Part shown: positions 1-11,608 of the stretch, one piece after another
Numbering within the stretch: the stretch's first letter is position 1
How the letters are laid out: every line of letters begins with the position of its first letter
Notes under the pieces: model-generated
Seen by the model: only the letters and a program-made list of their open reading frames with translations
The model's database searches: none
Told to the model about the DNA's origin: nothing
Assembly: GCF_963678635.1 (NCBI RefSeq)
Contig: NC_087062.1
Coordinates: 95,021,845 to 95,085,844, forward strand
Direction of reading: 5' to 3'
Length of the DNA: 64,000 nucleotides
Origin: Symsagittifera roscoffensis
Taxonomy: Eukaryota > Xenacoelomorpha > Acoela > Convolutidae
Translations under genes and position numbers: made by a program

Positions 1-348
1 GTTTTTTCTTACACGTGACAGAACATTCATGTACACCAACATATTTTCACAAAAACCAATATCAATTTGGGTGTAATATCCTAGATGTCGTATCTTATCT
101 CGCATGTTAAGTTCAAATTTGAAGTCACTCACTGACCTAGACAACACTGACCATATGCTCTGAGCTATCTACTTTGATGACATGATTAAGCGATGCCACA
201 GTGGCTCAATAGCGATGCCCCAGCCGGTGAGAAATCTGATTCCGAGAGCATAATGAGACGAATTGTCTGAAGTTCTTCAAAAATGTTTTTTCGTAACATT
301 TGTTTGCAAATGATTTAATTTTTCTTTAACATAATTAAAGCAAATATT
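1..348. other. No gene recognised at window start
   Basis: No supported ORF, RNA gene or repeat boundary was recognised. Exon 1 of the downstream GPCR would be expected upstream of position 3010, but no stretch here or up to 3000 encodes a recognisable TM1/TM2 pair, so it is outside the window or lost. Confidence 0.5.
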
Positions 349-350
349 TG

Positions 351-1128
351 AAAAATTAATTGTTGTACGGGTGTTTTGATTCAGATAGCATCTTTAAAAG
401 TACTTCTTAGCTCGACACATTTTCACGGTTATTATTCGATAACTTTGTTGTTCCGACTTTCGATACGAAAGTAACGGAATATTTGTGCTCGGGGTGGGTT
501 TTTTTTTCTTCAGACAAATTTCGACTTTTTAACTAGCCCGTTTTGACGGAATCTTTTTACATCATTCAAAAACTATTGTTGTCCTGAGCTCAAATTTGAA
601 AAGATTCTCCCCCTGTGATCATTTTTCGTAAAATTATGGGGGTTTAAAGATTGCTATTTTGGCCAATTTGGGACAATTAACGCGCAATATGTTTCGCGCT
701 ATTAACGCGTAAGCGGAGAGTTAATACGTCTTAAAATCGTTCCAAATTGGTTGAAAGAAGCTTATTTGCCATAATTGATTTGTTACAAGGAGCGAAATCT
801 GTCCTTTTTTACTTAATATGGTGTGTGGGGTGATGATTTTCATCAAAAATTTCAAATTTTGGAAAAAAAAATTTTCATTTGTTTTGATACATTTAATTTT
901 TTGATGTTATTACTGCTCCATAAAACCTTAAAAGGCAGTTGGAACATTCAGGGCTTTGCCCTGGTACGAGCAGTCTTGTTCTCTTCCTGTTCATAACATG
1001 GTGGAATTTAAAAAAATTAATTGTTTTACGAGTGTTTTGATTATGATAGTATCTTTGAAAGTACTTTTAGCTCGACACAGTTTCTACGGTTATTGTTCTA
1101 TAACTTTATTCTCTTCCTGTTCATAACT
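351..1128 (+). repeat. Diverged direct duplication, one copy interrupted by element A
   Basis: Positions 351-448 and 1012-1110 are recognisably the same sequence (both run from AAAAATTAATTG through TAGCTCGACACA to ATAACTTT). After that, the first copy is interrupted by the 449-979 element and resumes at 980 with TCTCTTCCTGTTCATAAC. The second copy runs straight through with the same words (about 1108-1128). The second copy is therefore a paralogous empty site for the mobile element. Confidence 0.75.
449..979 (+). mobile_element. 530-bp non-autonomous element, copy A (Helentron/HINE-like)
   Basis: Begins TGTTCCGACTTTCG. Near its other end it has the inverted partner GTTGGAACA (AGTCGGAACA in other copies), followed by the hairpin CAGGGCTTTGCCCTG, about ten bases, and the terminus CAGTCTTGT. 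Comparison with the empty site near 1108 places the insertion between two T residues without a clear target duplication. No coding capacity. These asymmetric terminal inverted repeats plus a 3' hairpin are what is described for Helentron/Helitron2-type elements; that class assignment is inference. Confidence 0.7.
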
Positions 1129-1192
1129 AAGCGGAATTGTTCAAATCAGGGGTTTGAAATTTTTCTGTGTTTTCTTATCTATATTAACTAAT

Positions 1193-1723
1193 TGTTCCGA
1201 CTTTCGATACCTAAGTAACGGAATATTTGTGCTCGGGGTGGGTTTTTTTTTCTTCAGACAAATTTCGACTTTTTAACTAGCCATTTTTGACAAATTTTTG
1301 TTACATCATTCGAAAGTTATTGTTGTCCTGAGCTCAAATTTGAAAAGATATTTCACCTGTGATCATTTTTCAAAAAAGTTAAGGGGGTTTAAAGATTTCC
1401 ATTTTGGCCAATTTGGGACAATTAAGGCGCGATAAATTTCGCGCTATTAACGCGAAAGCGGAGAGTTAATCCGTCTTAGAAATCGTTCTAAATTGGTTAA
1501 AAGAAGCTTATGTGCCACAATTGGTTTGTTACAAGGAGCGAAATCTATCCTTTTGTACTTTGTATGGCGTGTGGGGTGATGATTTTCATTAAAAAAATTC
1601 AAATTTTAGAAATTTTTTTTTCATCTTACTTTATTACACAACTTTTTTATGTTATTACTGCTCCATAAACCTTAAAAGGCATTCGGAACATTCAGGGCTT
1701 TGCCCTGATACGAGCAGTCTTGT
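1193..1723 (+). mobile_element. 530-bp non-autonomous element, copy B
   Basis: Near full-length second copy with the same TGTTCCGACTTTCG start, the internal GCTCGGGGTGGG and CGCGCTATTAACGCG blocks, the inverted partner TCGGAACA, the CAGGGCTTTGCCCTG hairpin and the CAGTCTTGT end. Confidence 0.75.
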
Positions 1724-1987
1724 TTTGTTTGGTTGAAAGTTTGGATCTACTTAGCAAAATCTCTCGCCCTTTCAGAAAAAGGGGTTATTGTTGAACATAT
1801 TATTCAGTCCACTATTCATTCTTTTGTAGAAGGCAGCGGATGGTCGGCGGAATGAATATATTTTTCATTAGTAAATATCCGCACACGTTTTATCTGGGCA
1901 TCTAAAAGTTATAAGTAATGTTTTTCTTCGTCCATTTTATTCAAAACTCTCTTCATTTTTTAAGTTTACTGTATACCCGCGCCGTAG

Positions 1988-2366
1988 TTCCATGGATAAT
2001 AATCGATTATAATGGAAAATTTTTGTCTCAAATGTTGTCATTATAATCCATTATTGTTGCAATTTCAGACCACGAAATCGATTATATGGTCATTATACTC
2101 GTTTGTTTTCAAAAAACACAATCCATTAAAATCTATTATAATGGATTATAATCCATTTAAAATCCGTTATATTTGCAAAATCATTCTTTTCTGCGTTACT
2201 CATGGCCTACTCGCAATCTAAATCTACTCGAAGTAACCCCCTCCACTTTGCCCTTATCAGCATTTGTCTAAACCCCATCTCCTCCCCCACTATTCTACGT
2301 TTATCTACGCCCAGCCCCATGTTTTTTAGTATAAAATGACAATATAATCGATTATAGTCCATGGAA
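1988..2366. mobile_element. MITE with ATCGATTATA-rich inverted ends
   Basis: The left end TTCCATGGATAATAATCGAT and the right end ATCGATTATAGTCCATGGAA form an inverted repeat of about 23 bp with few mismatches. Further AATCGATTATA words recur inside. Short ORFs over it are chance. No clear target duplication was seen. Confidence 0.55.
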
Positions 2367-3009
2367 GTCCAGTGCGGGGAAGAACTTGAACTAACATGGG
2401 ACAATGAATTGCATGCGAAGTTCCAACTGTCTATTTCCAACTGAATATACTACAGAAATCACATCAAAGTAAATCTGGCGTTGCTAAGTTCATAATTTAT
2501 ATTTTTCTTGCTAAATATAGATATTCACCTAGAATGGCTAGAAAAGAAAAAATGCTAAGCCTTGATAGTAACAATTGTGTTTGTTATTATGTTATGCATT
2601 GATTATTTTCAACAATGAGCTAATAATGGCAAAAACTGCTTTTCAACATAAAAAATTATATTCAAATACATCAATTTCCATGAAAATCAATTTAAATACT
2701 TTAGCCGGGACTTGAAATTATGTCATTTTTTAGTTGCAAGTGCATGTAAAACAATTTAAAAAAAAATTTTAAGCTGTTGTCGGAAAAACAGCCGGCGAAA
2801 AATCTGGTTTTGGTAGCAAATTGAGTCAAATAGCCTGAAATTCTTAAGAGAAAAGTTTTTAAAGTTATATTTGTTTGTAAATGATTTGAACTTTCAACAA
2901 ATTGATAAAATTATATATTTGAAATTTTAATGGTTTTACTGATGCTTTGATTAAGATTTTAATTCTTATCTATTCAAATGGACATCACTGACTGGGTGCG
3001 ATACTTTAG
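2367..3009. other. AT-rich stretch before the first GPCR exon seen
   Basis: No gene or bounded repeat recognised. It ends in the splice acceptor TACTTTAG at 3009 that opens the first visible exon of the upstream GPCR gene. Confidence 0.4.
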
Positions 3010-6009
3010 GTCGTCTGCTGCAAACTGTTCAACTGGCATACGTACGGAAGTAGCGTAACGACTATCTATCTGATGGTTTCAATGGCACTGGACAGAGTGG
3101 TGGCTATCAAGTTTCCCTTCACTCATCGCAACTACACTTCAAAGCGCACTGCCACCATAATGGCCACTGTGGCCATCCTTGCAGGGTACCTCATACCATC
3201 AGGTTGACATGTTCAAAATAGTAGTTTGAATTGATGGATCAAGATATCACCCCCCCCCCCCCCCAGATAGACCAAGTTAAGATCTTCCAGCCCAGCATTT
3301 AATTCTTTATTTCCGTTTCAAATTGCTAAGCGCTGCGTGTAAAATGCTTGATTCTGATTGGCTGAAAATTTCTAACTTTTAGAACCAAGTTAACATCATT
3401 CCCCCCCCCCCAACGGGTTTGGGGGGATGTTAACTTGGTCCGAAATGATATTTACCATTGCAGGGTACCTCAAGAGGGATTGTTTACCACCTTTATTTTC
3501 AATGAAAATTTTCGATGAAAATTTCAGTATATATATTTTTTGGCAAATTCTACAAGTTAAGAACGTTAAAAAACTGTTTTTCAAGATTAAAAAAATTATT
3601 CAAACACAACAATTCTTTTACTATGAATTACTATTCTACTATGAAAATGATCACATAGTTAATTCATCACGTATTCATACTCGTCAGTAAGCAGACAAAA
3701 GTTGTATTAAACAATCAGAATCGAGATTAGAAAGCAAATTTTTGAAATACTAAAAAAATATGTATTAATTTTTTCCTTGTCTCGATTCTGATTGGTTAAT
3801 ACAGTGTTTCTCTGCATACTGACAAGTAGGAATACGCGGTTTCTAAATACTGCAACGTAACCGTTTTAGGTCAACCCAAAAATTAAAAAGGATAAAAATT
3901 GTTAGGGTAATTCAATGTATTTTACGAAGTAGAGCAACAAATCAACCCACTGATTCTCGCAGGGTGGTAATGAGGATACTGGTGCACGACCACAATTTAT
4001 GCGTATAGGTTCTTGGATCAAGTTTTTCTGTAACAGTAGAAAATTGATATATAAATTGAAAAAAAAAAACGGTACTTAAATTGGTATGTTAAAGAGCCAA
4101 AGTATCAACCAACCGAAAATACGTAAGTGTATAAAATAGTTATGTAACAATTATGTAACAGTTTTTAAATAATGGTCAAAAAAGATCTACTTAACAAGTG
4201 TCCCCCCTTTTTATTAAGGGGGGGGGGGGCAATTGTTAAGTAGATTGAAATACCCGCACTGACAGAAATGGTTTCCGGTCGATTTAAATTGGTTTTCGAT
4301 GGAATTTTCGACTCACTAAAATCAATCCGAATCTCACTTAAATCCATCAGAATCTCACTTAAATCATTTTAAATTGATTTAAATCGATCTTTTCGAAAAT
4401 TTTAAATTGATTTAAGTGCCTAAAAAGTCGATTTAAATCAATTTCGATAGATTTTCCGACACACTAAAATCAATTTTTTTTTGCTAACACGGCGAAAAAA
4501 AACATACCTTTTAAAAAAACTGTTGGAATTTTTTATTCTCGATCTTTTTAACATAAGCACTCTTGCCAGATGTTATAAAATTCCTTAAACTGATCCACAT
4601 AAATCAGGTTTTAAACTCAAAAATTTGCAATAAAATCATAGAAAACCATTGTAAATCAGGTTATGGGCAAAATCTTGTGTAACAAACCAGAAAAAGGTCA
4701 GGTAAAATTAAATTGTGATCTCAATAATATGCAAAAAAAATCATAGAAAAACATGAAAGTAAATCAATTTTTAAGCAACAACTTATGAAACGAATCAAGA
4801 AAAGGGTAAATATAGATCATTTTGAACTCAAAATATGCAAGAAAATTATAGAATTTCATCAATATTTTGGTCTTTTTATTTGGTCTTTTTTATGCTACAA
4901 AACGCTATAGATAAAAATTAAAAAACGATAGGCAAAAAGTAAATACAATAAAAATTTGAAATTGATAAAACTCGAATAAAAATATCGATTTAAATCGATT
5001 TAAATCCATTTTAGTCCCCTTAAAAATCAAAACAAATTCAGACTGAAAAAAAAAGCATTTAAATTGATTTAAAATCGATTTGGATCAATTTTTTTAGCTG
5101 GGATTTAAGATCACTTCAAATCAATTTCAAATCGATCCAAATCAATCTTCATCTTTTTTATTTAATCTTCGTACTTTTTTTTATACTAAAATCGATCTAA
5201 ATTTAATCAACGTACTTTTTTCATACTGAAATTGATCCTAATCCATTTTTGTCAGTGCAGGTAACGCATTTTCCACCAATCAGATTGCAGCAAAATTCGA
5301 ATTTCAAATAAAAAGTTCTAGTGTTATTTACTGCTTTTATTTTTAAGGGTTGCAATTCTTAAGTAGATACCAAAGGGAGGGCGATTGTTAAGTAGATCCG
5401 TCTAAAATCACATAAATCACATAAATCAATTAGAGAGGATAAGTAAGTGCATTTTATTCCACAGGTCCTCTGCTTTTCCACGATTTGGATGCAGACGGTA
5501 TTTGCAACATCCAACCTGGAGAGAATTACGACACTTTGCAGTCAGTTTACTCTATCACAACCCATTTGGTGTTGACGTTCGGGGGTCCATTTTTAATTCT
5601 AGTGGTCGCAAATATAATATTTATTCAGTCGCTTCGGTCGCGCAAAAAATCCGAAATTTCAAGGAATGCGACGATCTCAATATCAGCCGTGGTCAGCAGC
5701 GATCCTACTCGAATAAATCGATTGAACCGAAAACTGCGCCAGGAAAGGAATTACGTCATCATTCTCTTAGTGCTCACGTGCTCCTTCTCGTTCTTTCTCC
5801 TCATTGCAATCGGGACCAACTTTTTAGGACGAGACATCTTCGCCGCAGATCCGACCACACAGGACAAAGCTCAATTCTTTCAATCACTCAGCGCAGTGGC
5901 TCTAATCATGAACAACTCGCTCAATTTTGCGTTCTATTTGCTCTGCGGTCGAATGTACCGATCCGCGTGCAAAAAAGCGCTGCTTAAGCTCTGTAACTTA
6001 AACGGATAA
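3010..6009 (+). CDS. Class-A (rhodopsin-like) GPCR, upstream paralog; exon 1 not in window
   Basis: Two exons are visible: 3010-3202 (193 nt) and 5465-6009 (545 nt, stop at the end), joined through TCAG|GT...CAG|GTCC; together about 245 residues. The first carries TM3 with WHTYGSSV and the DRY-like ALDRVVAIKFPF, then TM4. The second carries an extracellular loop 2 with a Cys, TM5 (FGGPFLILVVANIIF), a basic third intracellular loop (RLNRKLRQERN), TM6 and TM7 with an NPxxY-like NNSLNFAFY followed by a basic tail. Exon size and phase are identical to the downstream paralog at 15847-19319, so this is a tandem duplicate. The matching TM1-TM2 exon was not found between 1 and 3009; it may lie upstream or be lost, in which case this is a pseudogene. 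Ligand unknown; NSxxNxxxY and the overall form are those of invertebrate peptide receptors (inference). Confidence 0.8.
3179..3472. repeat. Poly-C/inverted-repeat insertion flanked by a 15-bp direct repeat
   Basis: TTGCAGGGTACCTCA occurs at 3179-3193 (the exon end of GPCR 1) and again at 3458-3472. Between them lie a poly-C run (about 3250-3265), an inverted pair (ACCAAGTTAAGATC near 3279; GATGTTAACTTGGTCC near 3427) and a second poly-C run near 3400. The direct repeat fits a target duplication or a partial exon duplication. The second copy is not expected to be coding because it is intronic. Confidence 0.45.
3670..3838. mobile_element. Palindromic MITE, copy 1
   Basis: The left half (CGTATTCATACTCGTCAGTA ... 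CAATCAGAATCGAGA) is the reverse complement of the right half (TCTCGATTCTGATTGGTTAA ... GGAATACGCG), giving a hairpin over almost the whole element. A second copy lies at 6323-6542. Sits in intron 2 of GPCR 1. Confidence 0.65.
4182..5397. mobile_element. Outer MITE with GATCTACTTAACAA ends and poly-G tract, interrupted
   Basis: The ends GATCTACTTAACAA (4182) and TTGTTAAGTAGATC (ending 5397) are inverted. The element has a G-run next to one end and was split by the 4253-5261 element. An uninterrupted, shorter copy in opposite orientation lies at 14697-14873 and shows the unfilled structure. Confidence 0.6.
4253..5261. mobile_element. 1-kb TIR element with TA target duplication, nested
   Basis: The left end CCCGCACTGACAGAAATGG and the right end CCATTTTTGTCAGTGCAGG are inverted repeats, flanked on both sides by TA. 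The interior is made of repeated ATCGATTTAAAT-type words and has no coding capacity. TA target and TIRs suggest a Tc1/mariner-type MITE; the superfamily is uncertain. Confidence 0.6.
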
Positions 6010-6322
6010 CAAAGACTATTGAGCTGAATGTTCCGAATCAATTCAGTTATGGTTCATTCTAACTTCCGTTCTATCAGGGAGTTTGTCTGTTTGCATTATC
6101 GAATTTATTTTACTTCGCAATGGTTGAATTGGTGTTGCATATTAAAGTAGCAAGAAGTTAAAGAACCAATTGGTGTCAATGATTCTTTGTAAATAGTATT
6201 TGGTGATTCTGGTGATAACAGCGTGTTTTAGTTGAATTGAACATAATTTTAACCTTTTTTTACTAGTTTTATTTAGAAATAGAACTGTTTAGTCTCAGAA
6301 AGAATCAAGGAAAAAACAGGAG

Positions 6323-6542
6323 TGCGGTCTGTATATAGACAACCGCGTATTCATACTCGTCAGTAAGCAGACAAATGCCATATTAACCAATCAGAATCGA
6401 GATCAGAAAATAAATTTACGAAATAAAAAATCATTAGTTATTCATTTCTTCCTTGTCTCGATTCTGATTGGTTAATACAGTATTTATCTAATTACTGACG
6501 AGTCTGAATACGCGTTTGTCTAAATACTGCTACATAACCGCA
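6323..6542. mobile_element. Palindromic MITE, copy 2
   Basis: Same family as 3670-3838 and longer: TGCGGTCTGTATATAGACAA pairs with the right flank TTGTCTAAATACTGC...AACCGCA, and the inner halves match the CAATCAGAATCGAGA / TCTCGATTCTGATTG pair. Lies about 310 bp after the stop of GPCR 1. Confidence 0.65.
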
Positions 6543-6937
6543 AAAAAACTAACTCTGATAACATTTCAAGAAAGTTCATTTCCATGTTTCTATTTTCGAA
6601 AAGCAGGAGAAAAAATTTGTTCTGGCGTGTTTTTTTTGGAATCAATCACATTGGTCTGAAAAATATCAAAATCTAGACTAGAGCACACTTTTGAAGAACA
6701 TATTTGGTTTGCAACCATTTTGTGACAAGTTGCGAGCAAAGATTACCAATTTGGGAACAATTTATGCGCGAGAAGATGAAATAAATTACCTAATTTATTT
6801 TTAACGCGTTGCCAAATAAGCTAGATTGTTCCAGATCAAAAACACTCCTGATTTATTTAAAGCAAGCTTATTTTCTCAACCAATTGCCCCCAAAAATTTC
6901 ACTTTGTAACTGTTCACACAATATGACTTGAATTTAA

Positions 6938-7472
6938 ACAAGACTGCTCGTATCAGGGCGAAGCCCTGAATGTTCCGACTACCTTTTCAGGTCTATGGAG
7001 CAGCAATCACATAAAAAAGATAAATGTAATAAAACAAAATTAAATTTTTTTTCTTAAAATTTAGATTTTTTTGTGAAAATCATCCACCCACACACCTTAT
7101 AAAGTACAAAAGAATAGATTTCGCTCCTTGTAACAAATCAATTATAGCTAATAAGCTTCTTTAAACCAACTTGGAACGATTTCTAAGAGAGATTAAATCT
7201 CCGCTTACGCGTTAATAGCGCAAAAAATATCGCGCGCTAATTGTCCTAAATTGCCAAATTGACAAAATGGCAATTCTAAAACCCCACAACTTTTCGAAAA
7301 ACAATCACAGGTGAAATATCTTTTCAAATTTAAGCTCAGGGCAGCAATACTTATTGAATGAAATAAAAAAATCCGTCAAAAATGGCTAGTTAAAAAGTCA
7401 AAATTTGTCTGAAGAAAAAAAAACTCACCCGAGCAAAAATATTGCACTAATTTTGTATCAAAAGTGGAAACA
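6938..7472 (-). mobile_element. 530-bp element, copy C
   Basis: Reverse orientation: ACAAGACTG terminus, CAGGGCGAAGCCCTG hairpin, TGTTCCGACT inverted partner, then the conserved interior, ending in a decayed start (GGAAACA). Substitutions such as a changed hairpin loop suggest an older copy than A and B. Confidence 0.65.
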
Positions 7473-7535
7473 AAAAAACTTCATTGAAACAAGTGTTCCG
7501 TTTTCATGTTTTTCAATGTTTCACCTGCACCTAGT

Positions 7536-8029
7536 TGTTCCGATTTTCGTTAAAAAAAAACAGATTATTTTAGCTTGGTGTGGTTTTTTTATTCATTCAA
7601 CTTTCAGCAATCGAAATGATAGTTTTCAAAAAAAATTGCCCAATTGAAGATATCGACTTCTTACGTTCACATTCAAAAAGATATTTTACGTTCCATCATT
7701 TTTTGTAAAGTTATGCGAGTTTGAAAGTTGCCAATTTAACCATGCTCTGGACTAATTTATGTGCGCTTTATTCATTTTATTCACAATGCTGCAAAGGTAA
7801 CACGAATAATTATTGCATGGCAAACTATCCCGCCCAACAACATCGGGCCAAAATGAATTGCGGCTAGCCTAATCGGTCGTATTAATTTCGTACGACGGAA
7901 GTTTTCACAATTGATTTTTGATATTGTCCAAAATTTTGGACAAAGAGTTTTTCAAAAGTTTTTTCTCGTAAAAACATTTCAATAGGGCAGTCCATCCAGT
8001 GTTCTACCCTGATATACGAGCAGTCTTGT
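7536..8029 (+). mobile_element. 530-bp element, copy D (degraded)
   Basis: Starts TGTTCCGATTTTCG directly after copy C and ends ATACGAGCAGTCTTGT. The middle is strongly diverged and the 3' hairpin is damaged. Confidence 0.5.
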
Positions 8030-9473
8030 TACAATTTCAAAATTATCTTATGCAACTTATCTCTCGGTCCAACTATTTCTTTTTCAATTGTAAGCAATTC
8101 TGTTTTTTTTAAGTTTCATAAACAGTTTAAAACCCAGAAATTTTCAAACAATTATTGAAAATAATCATATGTTTACATTAACTATTTTCAACTTTTCTTG
8201 AATCAACTTTGAGGCAAAACAAATTGATATTATTAGTCAAAAAAGTTTATTCAAAAATAATTATTAAAAATATTTTGGTTAATTAACAGTATAAAATAGA
8301 TATTCCTTTCGAAAAATTTTCTCAGCCGCCTGTTCTGCGCTTTTATTGGAAATGAATAATTCATACAAAATCAGTTTTGAAAATAATACGTGGCTAGGGA
8401 AAGATTCTACGGTAGGTCAATAAGGGGAGAAATTTGTATGGGTGATCTCTTTAAGCACCCATATCTTTAAACAGTCCGTTGGGCTAGAACCAAGCCGACA
8501 CAACCAAGCAGACAGACGATACAGCAACCAAAAGTTTTCAGTTCGACAAAAAACAGGTTTCAACTGGACCCAAAGCTTAGGTTTTTTGTCGCATCAAGCA
8601 TGGAATTTATAACTGCGCTAAATACCTTAGCCTTGCATTTAAATTTACAAATTTATAACAGATGTAATTATTTTAAGTGCGAATTCAGGTAGCAAATTTC
8701 TCTGCGAAAAAAATAGCCGCTAGAGTAACTAGTCCGAGAAAACCTAATCAATTTTGCAATATATTGCTGTGAAACTGAAAAAAAATATTTTCTTGTAATC
8801 TTAAATTAGAAAATCGACGAGGAAAAACAACCAGAAATTTTAAAATGAAACTAAAATCAAATGAAAGTTACGAACCAAAATTACTAAGCTGTACAAGTAG
8901 CAAAATTTTTCCGTGCCAACAAAAAAATCGAGCTATGAAACTATTGGGACAAAAAAAGAAGTGCTTGACAATTTTTTTTTTGCAATTTTCTATAAAGCAT
9001 AAGATTGAGCCTCGAATTTAACCTCTGACTTTTGCCTTCTCCGGCCACGACCTTATGTTTTCACTCAATTTGAAATAAGTATCACAAGTCAAACTATGAA
9101 CCTATTCATTTTTCTGATAACTCCACCAATTATTCAAAAACGGTTCGAAGTCGCCCTAAAAATTGGGTTTTTTTAGCACAAGACGAGTTTTGCACTCAAA
9201 GAAACTTTTTCAAAAGAATTTTTTTCATGCCTAAATGCGCAAAATTGAAACGTTTTCCAGTTTTTTGAAGTATTTTTTTTCAGAAAAGCATCTCAAAAAA
9301 TGCTTGGCATCTTTTTTAAAGTCGTTTCGAATGCATTTTGCATGCCAGTAAACAGGGTTTTTGTCATTGGTGTTCGGTTATGAACACAACTCAAAAACTC
9401 GGAAGAAATTGAAAAAAAAAACACACTCTCTTAGTATATGCAAAAATGCTAGTCACATAATTTGTAAATATGA
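8030..9473. other. Gene-free AT-rich interval
   Basis: Scanned on both strands; no ORF with recognisable domains and no bounded repeat. Long A and T runs only. Confidence 0.45.
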
Positions 9474-9938
9474 ACAAGATTGCTTGTATATCAGGGCAAA
9501 ACCCTGAATGTTCTGACTGTCCCTTAATTCATATCGAAAAAATTTTGGGAAAAAATACTGAAAACTTATAATTTTTGAACAATATCAAAGTGTGAATTGT
9601 TGAGTCGTACGAAATTAATACGACCAATCTGATTAGCTAGCTTCAATCAATTTGAGCGATTAATAACTCGCGTTACGCTCTCAGCAAAATAAATTAATAC
9701 TTTGGCCAATTTGGCAATTTTCAGATCATGGCCAATTTGGCAATTTTCAAACCACCAGAACTTTACAAAAAAATGATCGGAGGTAAAATATCTTTTTCTA
9801 TTTGAACTCAGAAAGTCGATATCTTCAATGTGGTATAAAAATTGTTAGTGAAAACTATTATTTCGATCGCCGAAATATGAATGAATAAAAAAAAACCCAC
9901 CGAGCATAAATATTCTGTTTTCTTCGAAACTCGGTACA
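9474..9938 (-). mobile_element. 530-bp element, copy E (degraded)
   Basis: Minus orientation with ACAAGATTGCTTGTATATCA, a CAGGGCAAAACCCTG hairpin and TGTTCTGACTG. The interior is recognisable from AATACTTTGGCCAATTTGG and CACCGAGCATAAATATTC. Confidence 0.5.
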
Positions 9939-10084
9939 AAAACGGCTAATCTTAGACTTTCCATGCTATTTTCTGTACTTGTTGAACTGCATGAAAAATG
10001 TAAGACTAGACTTTTCCATATATGAAAATTATATGATTAGCGTTTCTGGTCATCCCGGGATAATTCAGTGAAAAACTACACGAT

Positions 10085-10870
10085 CTATAGATAAATCGAG
10101 ATAATTGGCATCTATATTGTGTTCTATTACTATTTAATTATGTTGCTCAAAATAAATGAAATCAGGTTCACTTATAGTCTTTTTAAACCGTTTTTTCTAT
10201 GAATTTTTTTCAATTTTTTGACTTAATAGGCCATATTATGCTATAAAATATATCTTCTTGTCAAAGCTTTAACAATCAATTCAATTCAGAATTTTTACTA
10301 CCAATTGTTGAAATTTGTCTTGTTATTAAACTACTGTATAATTGAAAACCTCATCGATCGTTTCATACACTAAATGGATCGTTCGAAAAATTATTGAAAA
10401 ACTAATGGATCTATTGAGCCAATAAGATAATAACCATCTATCTTGTATTCTCTAACTTTCTATTAATATTGCTCAAAGCTAATGAATTGAGGTTACCTTA
10501 AAAACTTTTTGTGTATTTTCTAATAAATGGCTCACATATATTCTTCTTTGAAACTTTTCGATTGTTTCCAAATGAATAAGCCATATCCGTCAGTAAAAAA
10601 TTCTGAAACAATCATATCTTCTGATCAGTGTTTTAAAAAGCAATTAAATCGAGAACTAGTACAATTCACTTTTGAAACATGACTAATAGATACATCCCAA
10701 AACTAAAGGATCTATTGATTAAATGCGATCATTAGCAAGCATCTATATTTAGTTGTCTAACTTTTAGGTTTTGCCTCCTGGATTTTTTTGAAATACTAAT
10801 GGATCAATTGAACAATTGTATTATCATTCACATTTTGTTCTGTTACCGTTAATTGTCTGTGGACATATTT
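10085..10870. repeat. Degenerate tandem repeat, unit about 300 bp
   Basis: Words such as ACTAATGGATCTATTGA, CATCTAT(A/C)TTGTnTTCT and GCTCAAAnnnAATGAA recur in the same order near 10090, 10405, 10690 and, shortened, 10795. Units are strongly diverged. No coding potential. Confidence 0.45.
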
Positions 10871-11172
10871 AGAAATCATTTCCATTCAGAATCAAAACTT
10901 TAAATTGAATTACAAACTCGTTAGAGTAACGTTCAAACTTATTTGTTGCAAAATTACCTGTCTTCGTGCGACTTTTAAATTGAATCCCCTTGACCAACGA
11001 GAATTTTTCCAACACTCAACTTTCAGCAGAAAAAGGTAGCAAACAGTTTACAGAAACTATGAGTTAACAAAATAATTTTTAGTTAACAAAAATTGATCCA
11101 ACCTCGGTACTCATTGGAAAATCCGATAATTAAATTAATAAACTTTTTAAAATGAAAACAAAAAGAGCTAAT

Positions 11173-11608
11173 TTAACCAGCAACTCAGGATCAAGTAGGA
11201 AAAACAATTGAGCAATTGCGAAGTCCTATTGATTTTGCGATGCAACTTCTAGATACCCTAAATACGAAACATTGAAAGATGTTGAAAACAAATTTGCTCG
11301 TATCAATCAAGGCAAGGTCTTAATTGTTACCATTCCCAATGTCCTTTAGGTTGTTCATTTTCGAACTACCGAAATATTGCAAAAGAAAAATCACAGCCGA
11401 ATTTTTTCTTTGGTCTAACTTTCGGAAAATTTGACAAAACTTCCCTTTTTAACTTGCCATTTCAATTTCTGACGGGATTATTTCTCATCCCGTCAATTTG
11501 TCAGTTTCGATGTTTCGGATTTCGGATATCTAGAAGTTGCATCGTAAATTCAATAGGACTTCGCATTTGCTCAATTGTTTTTCCTGCTTGATTCTGAGTT
11601 GGTTAAAC
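11173..11608. mobile_element. Foldback element with about 105-bp inverted arms
   Basis: The arm 11173-11277 (TTTAACCAGCAACTCAGG ... TACGAAACATTGAA) is the reverse complement, with scattered mismatches, of 11506-11608 (TTCGATGTTTCGG ... TGAGTTGGTTAAA). Loop about 230 bp. A separate direct repeat, TCTGACGGGATTATTTCTCA, occurs near 11468 and 11630, the second copy just outside the right arm. Confidence 0.6.
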
